Part shown: one piece after another, positions 17,904 to 26,332 of the stretch | Position numbering within the stretch: the first letter of the stretch is position 1 | Layout: every line of letters starts with the position of its first letter | Assembly: GCA_038229875.1 (NCBI GenBank) | Contig: JBBROA010000036.1 | Coordinates: forward strand, 1 to 33,390 | Length of the DNA: 33,390 nucleotides | Direction: 5' to 3' | Source of the DNA: JALYUA01 sp038229875 | GTDB taxonomy: Bacteria; Acidobacteriota; Thermoanaerobaculia; UBA5066; Gp7-AA6 | Position numbers and translations under genes: made by a program | Notes under the pieces: generated by a model | What the model saw: the letters and a program-made list of their open reading frames with translations, nothing else | What the model was told of the DNA's origin: nothing | The model's database searches: none

Positions 17904-18653
17904 CTATTCGTCCACGATCCAGCCGTCGCGCAGCCGGACGACCCGGTTGCCGTACTTCGCGTTTTCCTCGGAGTGGGTGACCTGGATGATCGTGGTGCCG
18001 GCCTCGTTCAGATTCTTAAAAAGGCGCATGATCTCCCGGCCCTGGTCGGAGTGCAGATTGCCGGTGGGCTCGTCGGCGAGGAGGAGCTTCGGTTTCGCGA
18101 TGAGCGCCCGCGCCACCCCGACCAGCTGCTGCTGGCCGCCCGAGAGCTGGTTCGGGAACAGATCCTTCTTGCCGACGATCTGGAAGCGGTCCAGGGTGTC
18201 CGCGACCGCCGCGGCTCTCTCGCTCCCTTTCATGTTGCGGTACGAAAGCGGGATGTCGAGATTCTCCTGAACCGTCAGGTTGTCCAGGAGGTGGTACTGC
18301 TGGAACACGAATCCGATCAGTTTCTTGTTGAGCTCGATCCGGTCCTTCGGCTTCAAGGTGTGCACCGGCGTCCCGAAGAGCTCGTATTCGCCGGCCCAGC
18401 TCTGGTCGAGAAGGCCGAGGATCGCGAGCAGCGTGCTCTTGCCGGCCCCCGACGGACCCATGATCGAGACGAACTCGCCTTCCTGGATCTGCAGATCGAC
18501 GCGGCGCAGGACCCACGTCTGGCCCGCCCGTGTCGAAAAGCTCTTCTCGAGATTGCGGGTGCGGATCACGGTCGATCCGTCTGCGGTCTTCGACGGTCGC
18601 GATCCGGCTTCCTTCGTCACGCTGGAAGCACCGCTTTCACCTGGCATCATCAT
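17904..18653 (-). CDS. LolD/MacB-type ABC transporter ATPase (internal ATPase)
   Basis: Cytoplasmic nucleotide-binding subunit, 249 residues, standard length plus a polar N-terminal tail of about 28. It has Walker A GPSGAGKST (66-74), Q-loop FQQYHLLDNLTV (Gln118), signature LSGGQQQLVGVARA (170-183), Walker B LLLADEP (190-196) and H-loop VTHSEEN (His227). Two positions are unusual. The signature has Leu where LSGGQQQR is standard, and the D-loop reads GNLHSDQG instead of GNLDS, putting His201 at the conserved Asp. Both lie at or near the ATP-sandwich interface, so catalysis may be tuned or depend on a partner. Three ATGs in a row make the start uncertain by two codons. It sits between permeases 7 and 6 and probably powers one or more of the orphan permeases. 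Confidence 0.95.
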   Translation of the reverse strand: MMMPGESGASSVTKEAGSRPSKTADGSTVIRTRNLEKSFSTRAGQTWVLRRVDLQIQEGEFVSIMGPSGAGKSTLLAILGLLDQSWAGEYELFGTPVHTLKPKDRIELNKKLIGFVFQQYHLLDNLTVQENLDIPLSYRNMKGSERAAAVADTLDRFQIVGKKDLFPNQLSGGQQQLVGVARALIAKPKLLLADEPTGNLHSDQGREIMRLFKNLNEAGTTIIQVTHSEENAKYGNRVVRLRDGWIVDE

Positions 18654-18687
18654 CGTTCTGCTCTCACTTCCTTGGATTCGTAGCGTT

Positions 18688-18708
18688 CGCGCCGGGTGCT
18701 CCGGCGCG
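18688..18708 (-). terminator. 8-bp GC-rich hairpin after permease 7
   Basis: On the transcript, CGCGCCGG pairs perfectly with CCGGCGCG around the five-base loop AGCAC, starting two bases after the TGA of permease 7. The hairpin occupies much of the 57-bp gap before the internal ATPase gene. No U-run follows, so it is more likely a partial terminator, pause or RNA-stability element than a full intrinsic terminator. It marks a natural division of the cluster into two modules. Confidence 0.45.
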
Positions 18709-18710
18709 TG

Positions 18711-21104
18711 TCATTCCTGCTTGAGGGCTGCCATCGGATCGGTGCGCGTGGCCCGCCGGGCCGGCAGCCACGCCGCGAGGAGAGCGATCGAAACGACGAT
18801 CAGGGCTCCCGCCGCCAGCGCGACGGGGTCTCCCGGAGCGACGCGAAACAGCAGCGTCCGCATCGCGCGCGTGGCGACGAGCGCGACCGCAGTTCCCGCG
18901 ACGGCCCCCAGAGCCGCCAGGAGAAACGCCCCCGAGAGAACGAGGCGCAGCACGTCCGAGGGGGCGGCGCCGAGCGCGATCCGCACGCCGATCTCGCGGC
19001 GCCGCTGCGAAACGGCGAGGGAGATCACTCCGTACACCCCGACCGCGGCCAGCAGAAGAGCGGTCGCGGAGAAGGGCGCAAGGAAATACATCGGGAATCG
19101 CCTCGGCCCGAGCGAGTCCGTCATCATGCGCTCCAGGTCGGCGATGCGGTCCATGGGAACGTCGGGGTCGATCCTTCGGAGCTCGGACCGGATCGCGGGC
19201 AGGAGCGCGGCGCCATGGCTCGCCCGCACCGCGACCGTCATCGCGCCGCTCGACGTCTGACGAACGGGGTAGTAGATCGCCGGCCGGACGTCCGCATCGA
19301 GGCCGCCGAGCCGCACGTCGCCGACGACGCCCACGATCTCGACGGACGCGGGCTCGTACCGGACCGTGAGGCGGCGCCCCACGCCGTTTCCGCCGAGGAT
19401 CTGCCGCGCGAGCGTGCGGTTCACGAGGACGACGGTCGGCGCGCCGGGACGGTCCGCGTCGGTCAAACCCCGCCCGGCGACCAACGGAATGCCGAGCGTT
19501 GCGAGATACCGGGCATCGATCCGGCGGACCTCGGCGACAGGTTCGTCGCCGGCGGCCGGGTCCGGCAGCCCGTCCGCGGTGAAGCGCGTGGCCGTGTCGG
19601 TGTTGCCAAACGGGACGGACGAGCCGATGCCGACGGAACGCACTCCCGGAAGCGAGCCGATGCTGGAGGAGATCTGATTCAGGAATGCGGACTGCTTCTC
19701 CGGCGTGTCATACCGCGGCGGCATGTCGACCTGGAACGTCAGGACGCCGGTCGGGTCGAGCCCGGGATCGACGCTCCGCAGGCTCCCCATCGAACGGACG
19801 AGGAGACCGGTCCCCGCGAGGAGGACGACCGCAGCGGCGATCTGCGCCCCCGCGAGCGCCGAGCGCAGGCGAAGCGAGCGCGCGTCGGAAGTCGAGCGGG
19901 TGCCTTCGCCCCGAAGCTCCCCGGCGAGATCGCGCTCGCGCCTCCACCATCCGGCGAGACCGAGGAGCCCGCCGACGGCGCACGACACGGCGAGCGCAAA
20001 AGCCAGCGTCCGACCGTCCAGCGTCACTTCTTCGAGCCGCGGGATCGCGTCCCCGGCCGCCGCGACCAGAACCTTCAGCCCCCAGACCGCCACGCCGATC
20101 CCGGCGGCGCCCCCGGCGAGCGACAGCAACAGGGTTTCCGTCATGGCGTGCCGGGCGAGGCGCGCGCGCGAAGCGCCGAGCGCAATCCGGATCGCGAATT
20201 CCCGCCGGCGTCCGGCCGCGCGCGAGAGCACGAGGCTCGCGACGTTCGCGCACGCCATCGCGAGCACGAGGGTCACCGTCGAGAAGAGGATGAGCAGCAG
20301 GAAGCGAGACGAGCCGACGACGTCCTCCGCGAGGGGGATCACCTGGACTCCCCACCCCGTGTCGAAGTCCGGGTGTTCCCGCTCGAGGCCGCGGGCGACG
20401 GTGGAGAGGGCGGCCTGTGCCCGATCGAACGTAACTCCGTTCTTGAGCCGTCCCCAGCCGACGGCGTACCGGCCCGAGAAACTGCGAGCGCGCTCCGTGA
20501 AAGCGAAGGGTTCCCAGTACTCCTCGGTCCCGAGGGGCCGGAAGCGGCGCGGCAACACGCCGACGACGACCGCGCGGCCGTCCGCAGTCGGGATGGGCCG
20601 CCCGAGGATCCCCGGGTCCGCGCCGAAGCGCCGCCGCCAGAGGCCGTCGGAGAGGATCACGGGTGTCGCGGCCCCACGGACGGCGGCCGCGGCCTCCTCG
20701 GCGGGCGTGAACGCGCGGCCGATCGCCGGCCGGACGCCCAGCACCGGGAACAGGCTGGCCGTCACCGCGCGCCCCACGATGCGCTCGGGTGCACCGCCTC
20801 CGGTCAGCGTGAGCGCGCTCCAGCTCGAGAGCGCGATGTCCGAGAACACGTCATTGCGGCCCTTCCACTCGAGCCAGTTTGCCGGGTTGACGACGTTTCT
20901 CTCGCGGTGCCTCGGAAAGTTGCGCTCCCAGATGATCGCGATCCGGTCGGGCCCCCCATAAGGGAGCGGCCGAAGGAGCACCGTGTTGACGAGGCTGAAG
21001 ATCGCCGTGTTCGCGCCGATCCCGAGCGCTAGGCTCACGACCGCCACGGCCGTGAAACCGGGGGACTTCAAGAGAGCGCGCAGGGCGAGGCGGATGTCAT
21101 GCAT
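18711..21104 (-). CDS. ADOP-family duplicated MacB/FtsX-like permease 7
   Basis: 797 residues from the ATG at 21104 (MHDIRLALRALLKSPG). The frame stays open to 22655, but that extension is an out-of-frame shadow of permease 8. TM1 is GANTAIFSLVNTVLLRPLPYG. The first periplasmic domain includes LFPVLGVRPAIGRAFTPAEE and a YWEPFAF segment. FtsX block 1 is ACANVASLVLSRAAGRRREF then AIRIALGASRARLARH. The second domain has EIVGVVGDVRLGGLDADV. FtsX block 2 is RRREIGVRIALGAAPSDVLRLVL, ending DPMAALKQE. Its ribosome-binding site GGAG is formed by the last codons of permease 8 (CAG GAG TGA), with a five-base gap between the genes, so translation is probably coupled. Confidence 0.93.
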   Translation of the reverse strand: MHDIRLALRALLKSPGFTAVAVVSLALGIGANTAIFSLVNTVLLRPLPYGGPDRIAIIWERNFPRHRERNVVNPANWLEWKGRNDVFSDIALSSWSALTLTGGGAPERIVGRAVTASLFPVLGVRPAIGRAFTPAEEAAAAVRGAATPVILSDGLWRRRFGADPGILGRPIPTADGRAVVVGVLPRRFRPLGTEEYWEPFAFTERARSFSGRYAVGWGRLKNGVTFDRAQAALSTVARGLEREHPDFDTGWGVQVIPLAEDVVGSSRFLLLILFSTVTLVLAMACANVASLVLSRAAGRRREFAIRIALGASRARLARHAMTETLLLSLAGGAAGIGVAVWGLKVLVAAAGDAIPRLEEVTLDGRTLAFALAVSCAVGGLLGLAGWWRRERDLAGELRGEGTRSTSDARSLRLRSALAGAQIAAAVVLLAGTGLLVRSMGSLRSVDPGLDPTGVLTFQVDMPPRYDTPEKQSAFLNQISSSIGSLPGVRSVGIGSSVPFGNTDTATRFTADGLPDPAAGDEPVAEVRRIDARYLATLGIPLVAGRGLTDADRPGAPTVVLVNRTLARQILGGNGVGRRLTVRYEPASVEIVGVVGDVRLGGLDADVRPAIYYPVRQTSSGAMTVAVRASHGAALLPAIRSELRRIDPDVPMDRIADLERMMTDSLGPRRFPMYFLAPFSATALLLAAVGVYGVISLAVSQRRREIGVRIALGAAPSDVLRLVLSGAFLLAALGAVAGTAVALVATRAMRTLLFRVAPGDPVALAAGALIVVSIALLAAWLPARRATRTDPMAALKQE

Positions 21105-21109
21105 GGCCG

Positions 21110-23530
21110 TCACTCCTGCCGGAGGGCGATCAACGGATCGACGAGCGTCGCCCGGCGCGCGGGAATGAGACTCGCGAGAAGAGAGACCGCGCCCATGGCG
21201 GCGGCCCCGGCGAGCAGCACGAGCGGGTCGGTCGGCGCGACTTCGAAGAGCAGGCCGCGCAGCGCCCGGCCGAGCACGAGCGCCGCCACCGACCCCGTGC
21301 CGATTCCGATGAGAGTCAATCCGACGGCGCGGCCCGCGACCAGTTTCAGGACTGAGCGGCGCTCCGCGCCGAGCGCCATGCGGATCCCGATCTCCCTCGT
21401 CCGCGAGGTGACGGAGCCCGAGACGACCCCGAAGATCCCGATCGCGGCGAGCAGGGTCGCCAGCGCCGCAAACCCGGCGAGGAGATCCATCGAAAAACGC
21501 CGGGTCGCCGCGGACTCCGAGACGACCTGTTCCAGAGTCGCCACGTGCCCGACCGGCTGGTCGGGATCGACGGAGCGGATCACGCGCCGGACCGCCGGAG
21601 CGAGCGCGGCGGCGTCTCCCGACGAGCGCACGACCAGGACCATGGTGTTGTCCGCCCACTGTTTCGCGGGAACGTACATCTGCCGTCCCGGAGGCGCGTC
21701 GAGCCCGGAATGGCGCACGTCGCCGACGACGCCGACGATCGTCTTCGCCGGACGCTCGCCCATGACGATGTGCTGCCCGATCGCGTCCTCTCCCGGAAAG
21801 GACAGTCGCGCGAACGTCTGATTGATCAGGACGACGGGAGTGGAGTCCGCGCGGTCCGCGGGCGTGATTCCCCTTCCGCGGAGCACGGGGATCCGCATCG
21901 CGCGGAGGTAATCGGGGCTGACGCCGAACCGCTCGGCCGACGGGTCGTCCTCGGGGTTCGGCTGCGGGTGCTCGACTAAGTGCGCGCCGTTCCCATCGAC
22001 GTTCCCTCCGAGCGGGATCTGGCTGACGGCGCCGGCGGATTCCACTCCCGGGAGGGCGCGCACGCTGTCTAAAACGCGATCGTAAAAGGCGATGACGGCG
22101 CTGTCTTCCTTGTAACGCGGACCGGACAGATCGACCTCGAGCTTGACGACGTGCCCGGGGGAGAAGCCCGGGTTGACGTCCAGAAGCCGCCCGGTGCTCT
22201 TCACGAGAAGTCCGGCCCCGAAGAGGAGCAGGAACGCGATCGCCGCGTCGAAGGCGACCAGAAAGCCCGCCGTCTTTCCCGACCGGCTCCGCCCCGCTCC
22301 GCCGCCGTCGCGCATCCCCGCCTGGGGATCGCGGCTGCTCATCGAGAGCGCCGGGACGAGTCCGAAGAGAATCCCGGTCAGAAGAGAGGCCGCGCAGGAA
22401 AACAGGAGAACCGGCCCGTCGATCGCAACCGACGAGAGCCGGGGAAGCCGCGAGGGAGCGAGCCGGAGGAGCGTCTGGAGCAGCCAGGACGAAAGGAGCG
22501 TTCCGACGATCCCTCCGGCAGCCGAGAGCAGCAGCGCCTCGGCCAGGAACAGGCGCGCGATCCGCGCGCGTCCGGCCCCGAGCGCGGAACGGATCGCGAT
22601 CTCCCGCCGCCGTCCTCCGGCGTGCGCGAGCAGGAGATTGGCGACGTTCGCGCATGCGATCAGCAACACGAAGGCGACGGCGCCGAGAATCAGCCAGAGG
22701 ACGGGCCGGACGCCTGCCGTCAGCTTGTCCGCGTAACGGGTGACGAAGACTCCCGCGGAGGAGTAGTCATGCGGGTGCTCGCGGAGAAGGTTCCGCGAGA
22801 TCGCGTCCAGCTCGGCCCGCGCGGCCTCGAGGGAGACCCCTTCCTTCACCCGGCCGAGCGCCGTCAGATGCCGGCAGGTGCGGCAGGCCCAGGGAAGTGA
22901 CGCGTCATATCGGAGCGGCGACCAGATCTCCGCGGCGCCGTACTGGGTGGACGAAAAAACGGACTCGAAGGTCTCCGGGAGGACTCCGACGACGGTGAAC
23001 GGGATGTCGGAGACGTTAATCGTTTTTCCGACGATCGCGCGGTCCGCCGCGAAGCGACGCTTCCAGAGAGCGTCGGAGAGGATCGCGACACGCGCGGCGC
23101 TCTTGTTGTCCTCCGCCGGGAGAAAGTCGCGCCCGAGAGCCGGCCTGATCCCGAGCACGCGGAAGAACCCGTCCGTCACCCGCTGCCCCTCGAGCTTCTC
23201 CGCCTCCGACCCTCCGATGGCCGAGAGCTTCGGGCTCCAGTAGGACGCGGCCGCCACGTCGGACAGGGATCGATTGCGCGCGCGCCAGTCGACGTAAGTC
23301 GCGTACGACGTGTTCGAGGCGCCGCCCTCGCGGTCGCGCTCCTCGAGGGCGACGAGCCGCTCGGGGTGCGGGAAAGCGAGAGGGCGCATCAGGACGGCGT
23401 GCACCACGGAGAAGATGGCGGTATTCGCGCCGATGCCGAGCGCGAGGCTCGCGATCGCGACGGCCGCGAGGCCCCGGCTCTTCGCGAGGACCCGCGCCGC
23501 CTGCCGGAAATCCTGGAGGATGCTCGTCAT
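21110..23530 (-). CDS. ADOP-family permease 8 with periplasmic CxxC
   Basis: 806 residues starting MTSILQDFRQAARVLAKSRG, with TM1 at about 22-43 (GIGANTAIFSVVHAVLMRPLAFP). The first periplasmic domain includes FFRVLGIRPALGRDFLPAED and then PWACRTCRHLTALGRV. Cys216 and Cys219 form a CxxC where the neighbours have non-cysteine residues before the GRL strand, suggesting a disulfide or metal site in the periplasm. FtsX block 1 is ACANVANLLLAHAGGRRREI then AIRSALGAGRARIARL. FtsX block 2 is RTREIGIRMALGAERRSVLKLV, ending DPLIALRQE. The ATG at 23530 has AGGTGA seven bases upstream. The 3' end supplies the ribosome-binding site for permease 7. Confidence 0.93.
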   Translation of the reverse strand: MTSILQDFRQAARVLAKSRGLAAVAIASLALGIGANTAIFSVVHAVLMRPLAFPHPERLVALEERDREGGASNTSYATYVDWRARNRSLSDVAAASYWSPKLSAIGGSEAEKLEGQRVTDGFFRVLGIRPALGRDFLPAEDNKSAARVAILSDALWKRRFAADRAIVGKTINVSDIPFTVVGVLPETFESVFSSTQYGAAEIWSPLRYDASLPWACRTCRHLTALGRVKEGVSLEAARAELDAISRNLLREHPHDYSSAGVFVTRYADKLTAGVRPVLWLILGAVAFVLLIACANVANLLLAHAGGRRREIAIRSALGAGRARIARLFLAEALLLSAAGGIVGTLLSSWLLQTLLRLAPSRLPRLSSVAIDGPVLLFSCAASLLTGILFGLVPALSMSSRDPQAGMRDGGGAGRSRSGKTAGFLVAFDAAIAFLLLFGAGLLVKSTGRLLDVNPGFSPGHVVKLEVDLSGPRYKEDSAVIAFYDRVLDSVRALPGVESAGAVSQIPLGGNVDGNGAHLVEHPQPNPEDDPSAERFGVSPDYLRAMRIPVLRGRGITPADRADSTPVVLINQTFARLSFPGEDAIGQHIVMGERPAKTIVGVVGDVRHSGLDAPPGRQMYVPAKQWADNTMVLVVRSSGDAAALAPAVRRVIRSVDPDQPVGHVATLEQVVSESAATRRFSMDLLAGFAALATLLAAIGIFGVVSGSVTSRTREIGIRMALGAERRSVLKLVAGRAVGLTLIGIGTGSVAALVLGRALRGLLFEVAPTDPLVLLAGAAAMGAVSLLASLIPARRATLVDPLIALRQE

Positions 23531-23559
23531 CGGCTCACCTCGTTATCGGAAAAAGCAAT

Positions 23560-25998
23560 TCAGTCCTGCCTCAGTGCGGCGCCGGGATCGATCCGCGCGG
23601 CGCGCCGGGCCGGGAGGTAACGGGCGAGCGCGGCAACGCCGATGAGCAGGGCCGACGTCCCGAGGAACGCTCCCGGATCCGTCGTGCTGACTCCGAAAAG
23701 AAACGAGGACAGGAGCCGCGTCGCGGCGAGCGCCGCGAGGGCGCCGGCGGCCAGCCCGATTCCGGCGAGAAGAAGGCCCCGGGACACGACGAGGCGGACC
23801 ACCTGACCCTCTCCCGCGCCGAGAGCCATGCGGATTCCGATCTCGCGCCGCCGCCGGGAAACACCGTACGACAGAACCCCGTACAGGCCGATCGCCGCGA
23901 GGGAGAGAGCGAGGACTCCGAAGGACCCGGCGAGCGCGGCGCGGAAACGGGGCTGCGCGATGGAGCGCCCGGTCACCTCGTCCAACGGGCGCACGGCCGC
24001 GACCGCCTGCGCCGGATCGAGCGCTCGGACTTCCTCGCGCAGCCGCGGCGCCACGGCGAGAGGATCGCCCGCCGTGCGGACGACCAGACGCGCGGTCGGC
24101 CAGAAGGGGGCCTGCGAGAAGAGCACGTAGGCCTCCTCGTGGGCGGGCTTCTCGAGCACGACCTGCTTGACGTCGGCGACGACCCCGACCACGGCGCCCT
24201 CGAATCCGTTGATGCCGAGTGTGAGACGTCGGCCGAGCGGGTCCTGCGCGGGGAAGTAGCGCTTCGCGAGCGCCTCGTTGATAAGGAGCACATGCGGAGC
24301 GTCGGGCCCGTCGGCGGCTGAAAAAAGCCGGCCTCGCCGCAGCGGAATCTTGAGCGCCGTGAAGTAGCCGCTATCGACCGCCCGGAGATCCGCCGAAGCA
24401 AACTCGCCGGCCGGTTTCGCGCGCCCCTGAACTTCGATCGCGTAGTTCATGTTCTCGCCGGAGAGCGGCAATGCGGTCGTGAGTCCGGCGGAGAGCACGC
24501 CGGGCACCTCACGCAGGCGCTCGACGAGCGACCCGAAGAATCGCGAGCGATCCACCCGGGACGCATAAGGCGACTTCGGGAGCGTCAGCTCGGCCGTCAG
24601 GACGCCTCGCGCATCGAATCCGGGAGAGACACGCTGGAGGCGGAGCAGGCTTTCCGTCATCAGGGCCGCGAAGACCGACAGAAGGAGCGCGACCGCCAGC
24701 TGGCCGACCACGAGGATGTCGCGAAGCCGCCGGCTCCGGCGGCCCTCGGCGCCTCCGCGGCCGCCTTCCGCGAGAGCCTCACCGACCGCCGTCCGCGACA
24801 GCTCGAGAGCCGGAGCGAGCCCGAAGAGGATTCCCGTCGCGACGGAGATGACGAGAGTGAACGCGAGGACCGCGGCGTCGATCCGGAGAGAGGCGAGCCC
24901 GGGCAGCTCCGGCGGGAGGAGCGGCCGAAGGATGTCGAGAGCCCAGGCCGCGAGGAGGACTCCGGCGACGCCTCCGGCGAGCGAAAGTGTTCCGCTCTCG
25001 ACCGCGAGCTGCCGCAGGATTCGTCCGCGCGCCGCGCCGAGTGCGGTCCGGATCGCCATTTCCTTGCGGCGCGAAGCGGCCCGGGCGAGCAGGAGGTGCG
25101 CGATGTTCGCGCAGGCGATCCCAAGCACCAGCGCGACCGACGCCAGCAGGATCCAGAGAGCGGGACCGAAGCCTCCCGCGGCTTGCTCCTGCACGGGAAG
25201 GATCCGGACTTCGGATCCCACGTATTCGTCGGGGTGCTCGCGCTCGATCCGCGCCTGGAGAAGTGACAGCTCCCGTGCGGCGCGCTCGAGCGGCACGCCA
25301 GCGCGGAGGCGGCCGACGACGCGCAGGAAATGACTCGACCTCTGACTCCACTCGGATGGCGAGAGAGCCAGCGGCACCCACATCTCGGCGTCGGGCGGCG
25401 GCGCGCCGCCGCGAAGGGCGCCGCTCTCGCCCGGGAAGACGAACCCGGGCGGCATCACTCCGAGGACGGTTCGCGGACGCCCGTCGATCGAGAGTTCTCG
25501 CCCGACCACCGAGCGGTCTCCGTGGAACCTCCGGCGCCAGAGAGAATCGCCGAGAACGACCACGCCGTCTCGCCCTGCCGCTTCCTCGGACGCGTCGAAT
25601 GCGCGCCCGAGGGCGGGAGCCACGCCGAGCACGCGGAACATCTGCGCGCCCGCCGCAGCCCCGGACACCCGTTCCGGCGGTCCGTTCTCCGCGAGATTGA
25701 ACTGTCGCCGCGCATCGACCAGCGCGAGGCGCTCAAAGGAACGAGCCGAGCGCCGCCACTCGTCGAAATTCGCGGCCGCCGGAGGGTTCTCCTCGTACCC
25801 TTGCTTCGCGTTTTTCTCCCAGAGCCACACCACGCGCTCGGGCTGCGCGAAACCCGGGGCGCGAAGCAGCGCCGCGCGCACGATGCTGAAGACGGCGGTG
25901 TTCGCGCCGATCCCGAGCGCGAGCGTCACGATCGCGGCGATCGCAAACCCGGGGCTTGCGGTGAGCGTCCGGAGGGCGTAGCGGAGGTCCGATGTCAT
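23560..25998 (-). CDS. ADOP-family duplicated MacB/FtsX-like permease 9
   Basis: 812 residues starting MTSDLRYALRTLTASPG, with TM1 (GIGANTAVFSIVRAALLRAPGF). After TM1 it has RAPGFAQPERVV in place of the usual RPLPYPxPxRLV. The first periplasmic domain includes MFRVLGVAPALGRAFDASEE, VLGVMPPGFVFPGE and HFLRVVGRLRAGV. FtsX block 1 is ACANIAHLLLARAASRRKEM then AIRTALGAARGRILRQL. The second half has GAVVGVVADVKQVVLEKP. FtsX block 2 is RRREIGIRMALGAGEGQVVRLVV, ending DPGAALRQD. It is the first intact permease after the membrane-fusion protein and MacB-type ATPase, hence their likeliest partner. Its ATG lies four bases after the pseudogene stop and uses that gene's CAGGAG as ribosome-binding site. 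Confidence 0.94.
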   Translation of the reverse strand: MTSDLRYALRTLTASPGFAIAAIVTLALGIGANTAVFSIVRAALLRAPGFAQPERVVWLWEKNAKQGYEENPPAAANFDEWRRSARSFERLALVDARRQFNLAENGPPERVSGAAAGAQMFRVLGVAPALGRAFDASEEAAGRDGVVVLGDSLWRRRFHGDRSVVGRELSIDGRPRTVLGVMPPGFVFPGESGALRGGAPPPDAEMWVPLALSPSEWSQRSSHFLRVVGRLRAGVPLERAARELSLLQARIEREHPDEYVGSEVRILPVQEQAAGGFGPALWILLASVALVLGIACANIAHLLLARAASRRKEMAIRTALGAARGRILRQLAVESGTLSLAGGVAGVLLAAWALDILRPLLPPELPGLASLRIDAAVLAFTLVISVATGILFGLAPALELSRTAVGEALAEGGRGGAEGRRSRRLRDILVVGQLAVALLLSVFAALMTESLLRLQRVSPGFDARGVLTAELTLPKSPYASRVDRSRFFGSLVERLREVPGVLSAGLTTALPLSGENMNYAIEVQGRAKPAGEFASADLRAVDSGYFTALKIPLRRGRLFSAADGPDAPHVLLINEALAKRYFPAQDPLGRRLTLGINGFEGAVVGVVADVKQVVLEKPAHEEAYVLFSQAPFWPTARLVVRTAGDPLAVAPRLREEVRALDPAQAVAAVRPLDEVTGRSIAQPRFRAALAGSFGVLALSLAAIGLYGVLSYGVSRRRREIGIRMALGAGEGQVVRLVVSRGLLLAGIGLAAGALAALAATRLLSSFLFGVSTTDPGAFLGTSALLIGVAALARYLPARRAARIDPGAALRQD

Positions 25999-26002
25999 CG
26001 CA

Positions 26003-26326
26003 TCACTCCTGTCTCAGGGCGATCGCCGGATCGACACGGGACGCGGATCGCGCCGGGAAGAAGCTCGCAAGCGCGCCCACGGCGGCGACGCCGCGAGGGA
26101 CGCCGGAATCGCAAGCGCGACGCCGAAGAGCGCGAGCCTCGTCCCCTCCCGAAGCTCCAGGCCGAGGACCTCGCTCCGCTGCGCTCCGAGCGCCAGCCGA
26201 ATCCCATGTCGCGCCGGCGCTGGCGGGTGCCGTAACGATGCGGAGCGCGAGGGTGGCAATCGCCGCCGCCGCGAACGCCGGACTCCGAAGCAGAGCGCGA
26301 ACAGCGTGGCGGAGATCCTGGATCAT
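26003..26326 (-). pseudogene. Collapsed ADOP permease pseudogene (N- and C-termini fused)
   Basis: The 107-codon frame starts MIQDLRHAVRALLRSPAF and continues through TLAL, a normal family N-terminus. It ends in ALASFFPARSASRVDPAIALRQE (two adjoining pieces), a normal family C-terminus. Between them about 80 percent of the gene is missing. The surviving middle is in other frames: YGTRQRRRDMG in one, then IRLALGAQRSEVL through ALAIPASLAA in a second, separated by a one-base shift. After that a further short deletion restores the first frame. So four ancestral segments occur in three frames. The frame is still open and keeps a usable stop and downstream ribosome-binding site, which may be why it persists. 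It would not make a transporter. Confidence 0.85.
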
Positions 26327-26332
26327 GGTCGA

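Noticed and set aside
21105..22655. N-terminal extension of permease 7 to about 1314 residues
   Set aside because: The extra 517 codons overlap permease 8 in another frame and are low-complexity. The true start at 21104 has the family N-terminus and a ribosome-binding site.
2992..25998. A transposon or phage origin for the repeated genes
   Set aside because: The repetition is at the level of permease paralogues. I see no transposase, integrase, terminal repeats or phage genes.
26003..26326. A genuine small membrane protein rather than a pseudogene
   Set aside because: Its middle is composed of family sequence in two wrong frames, which is explained by deletion and frameshift, not by a functional small protein.
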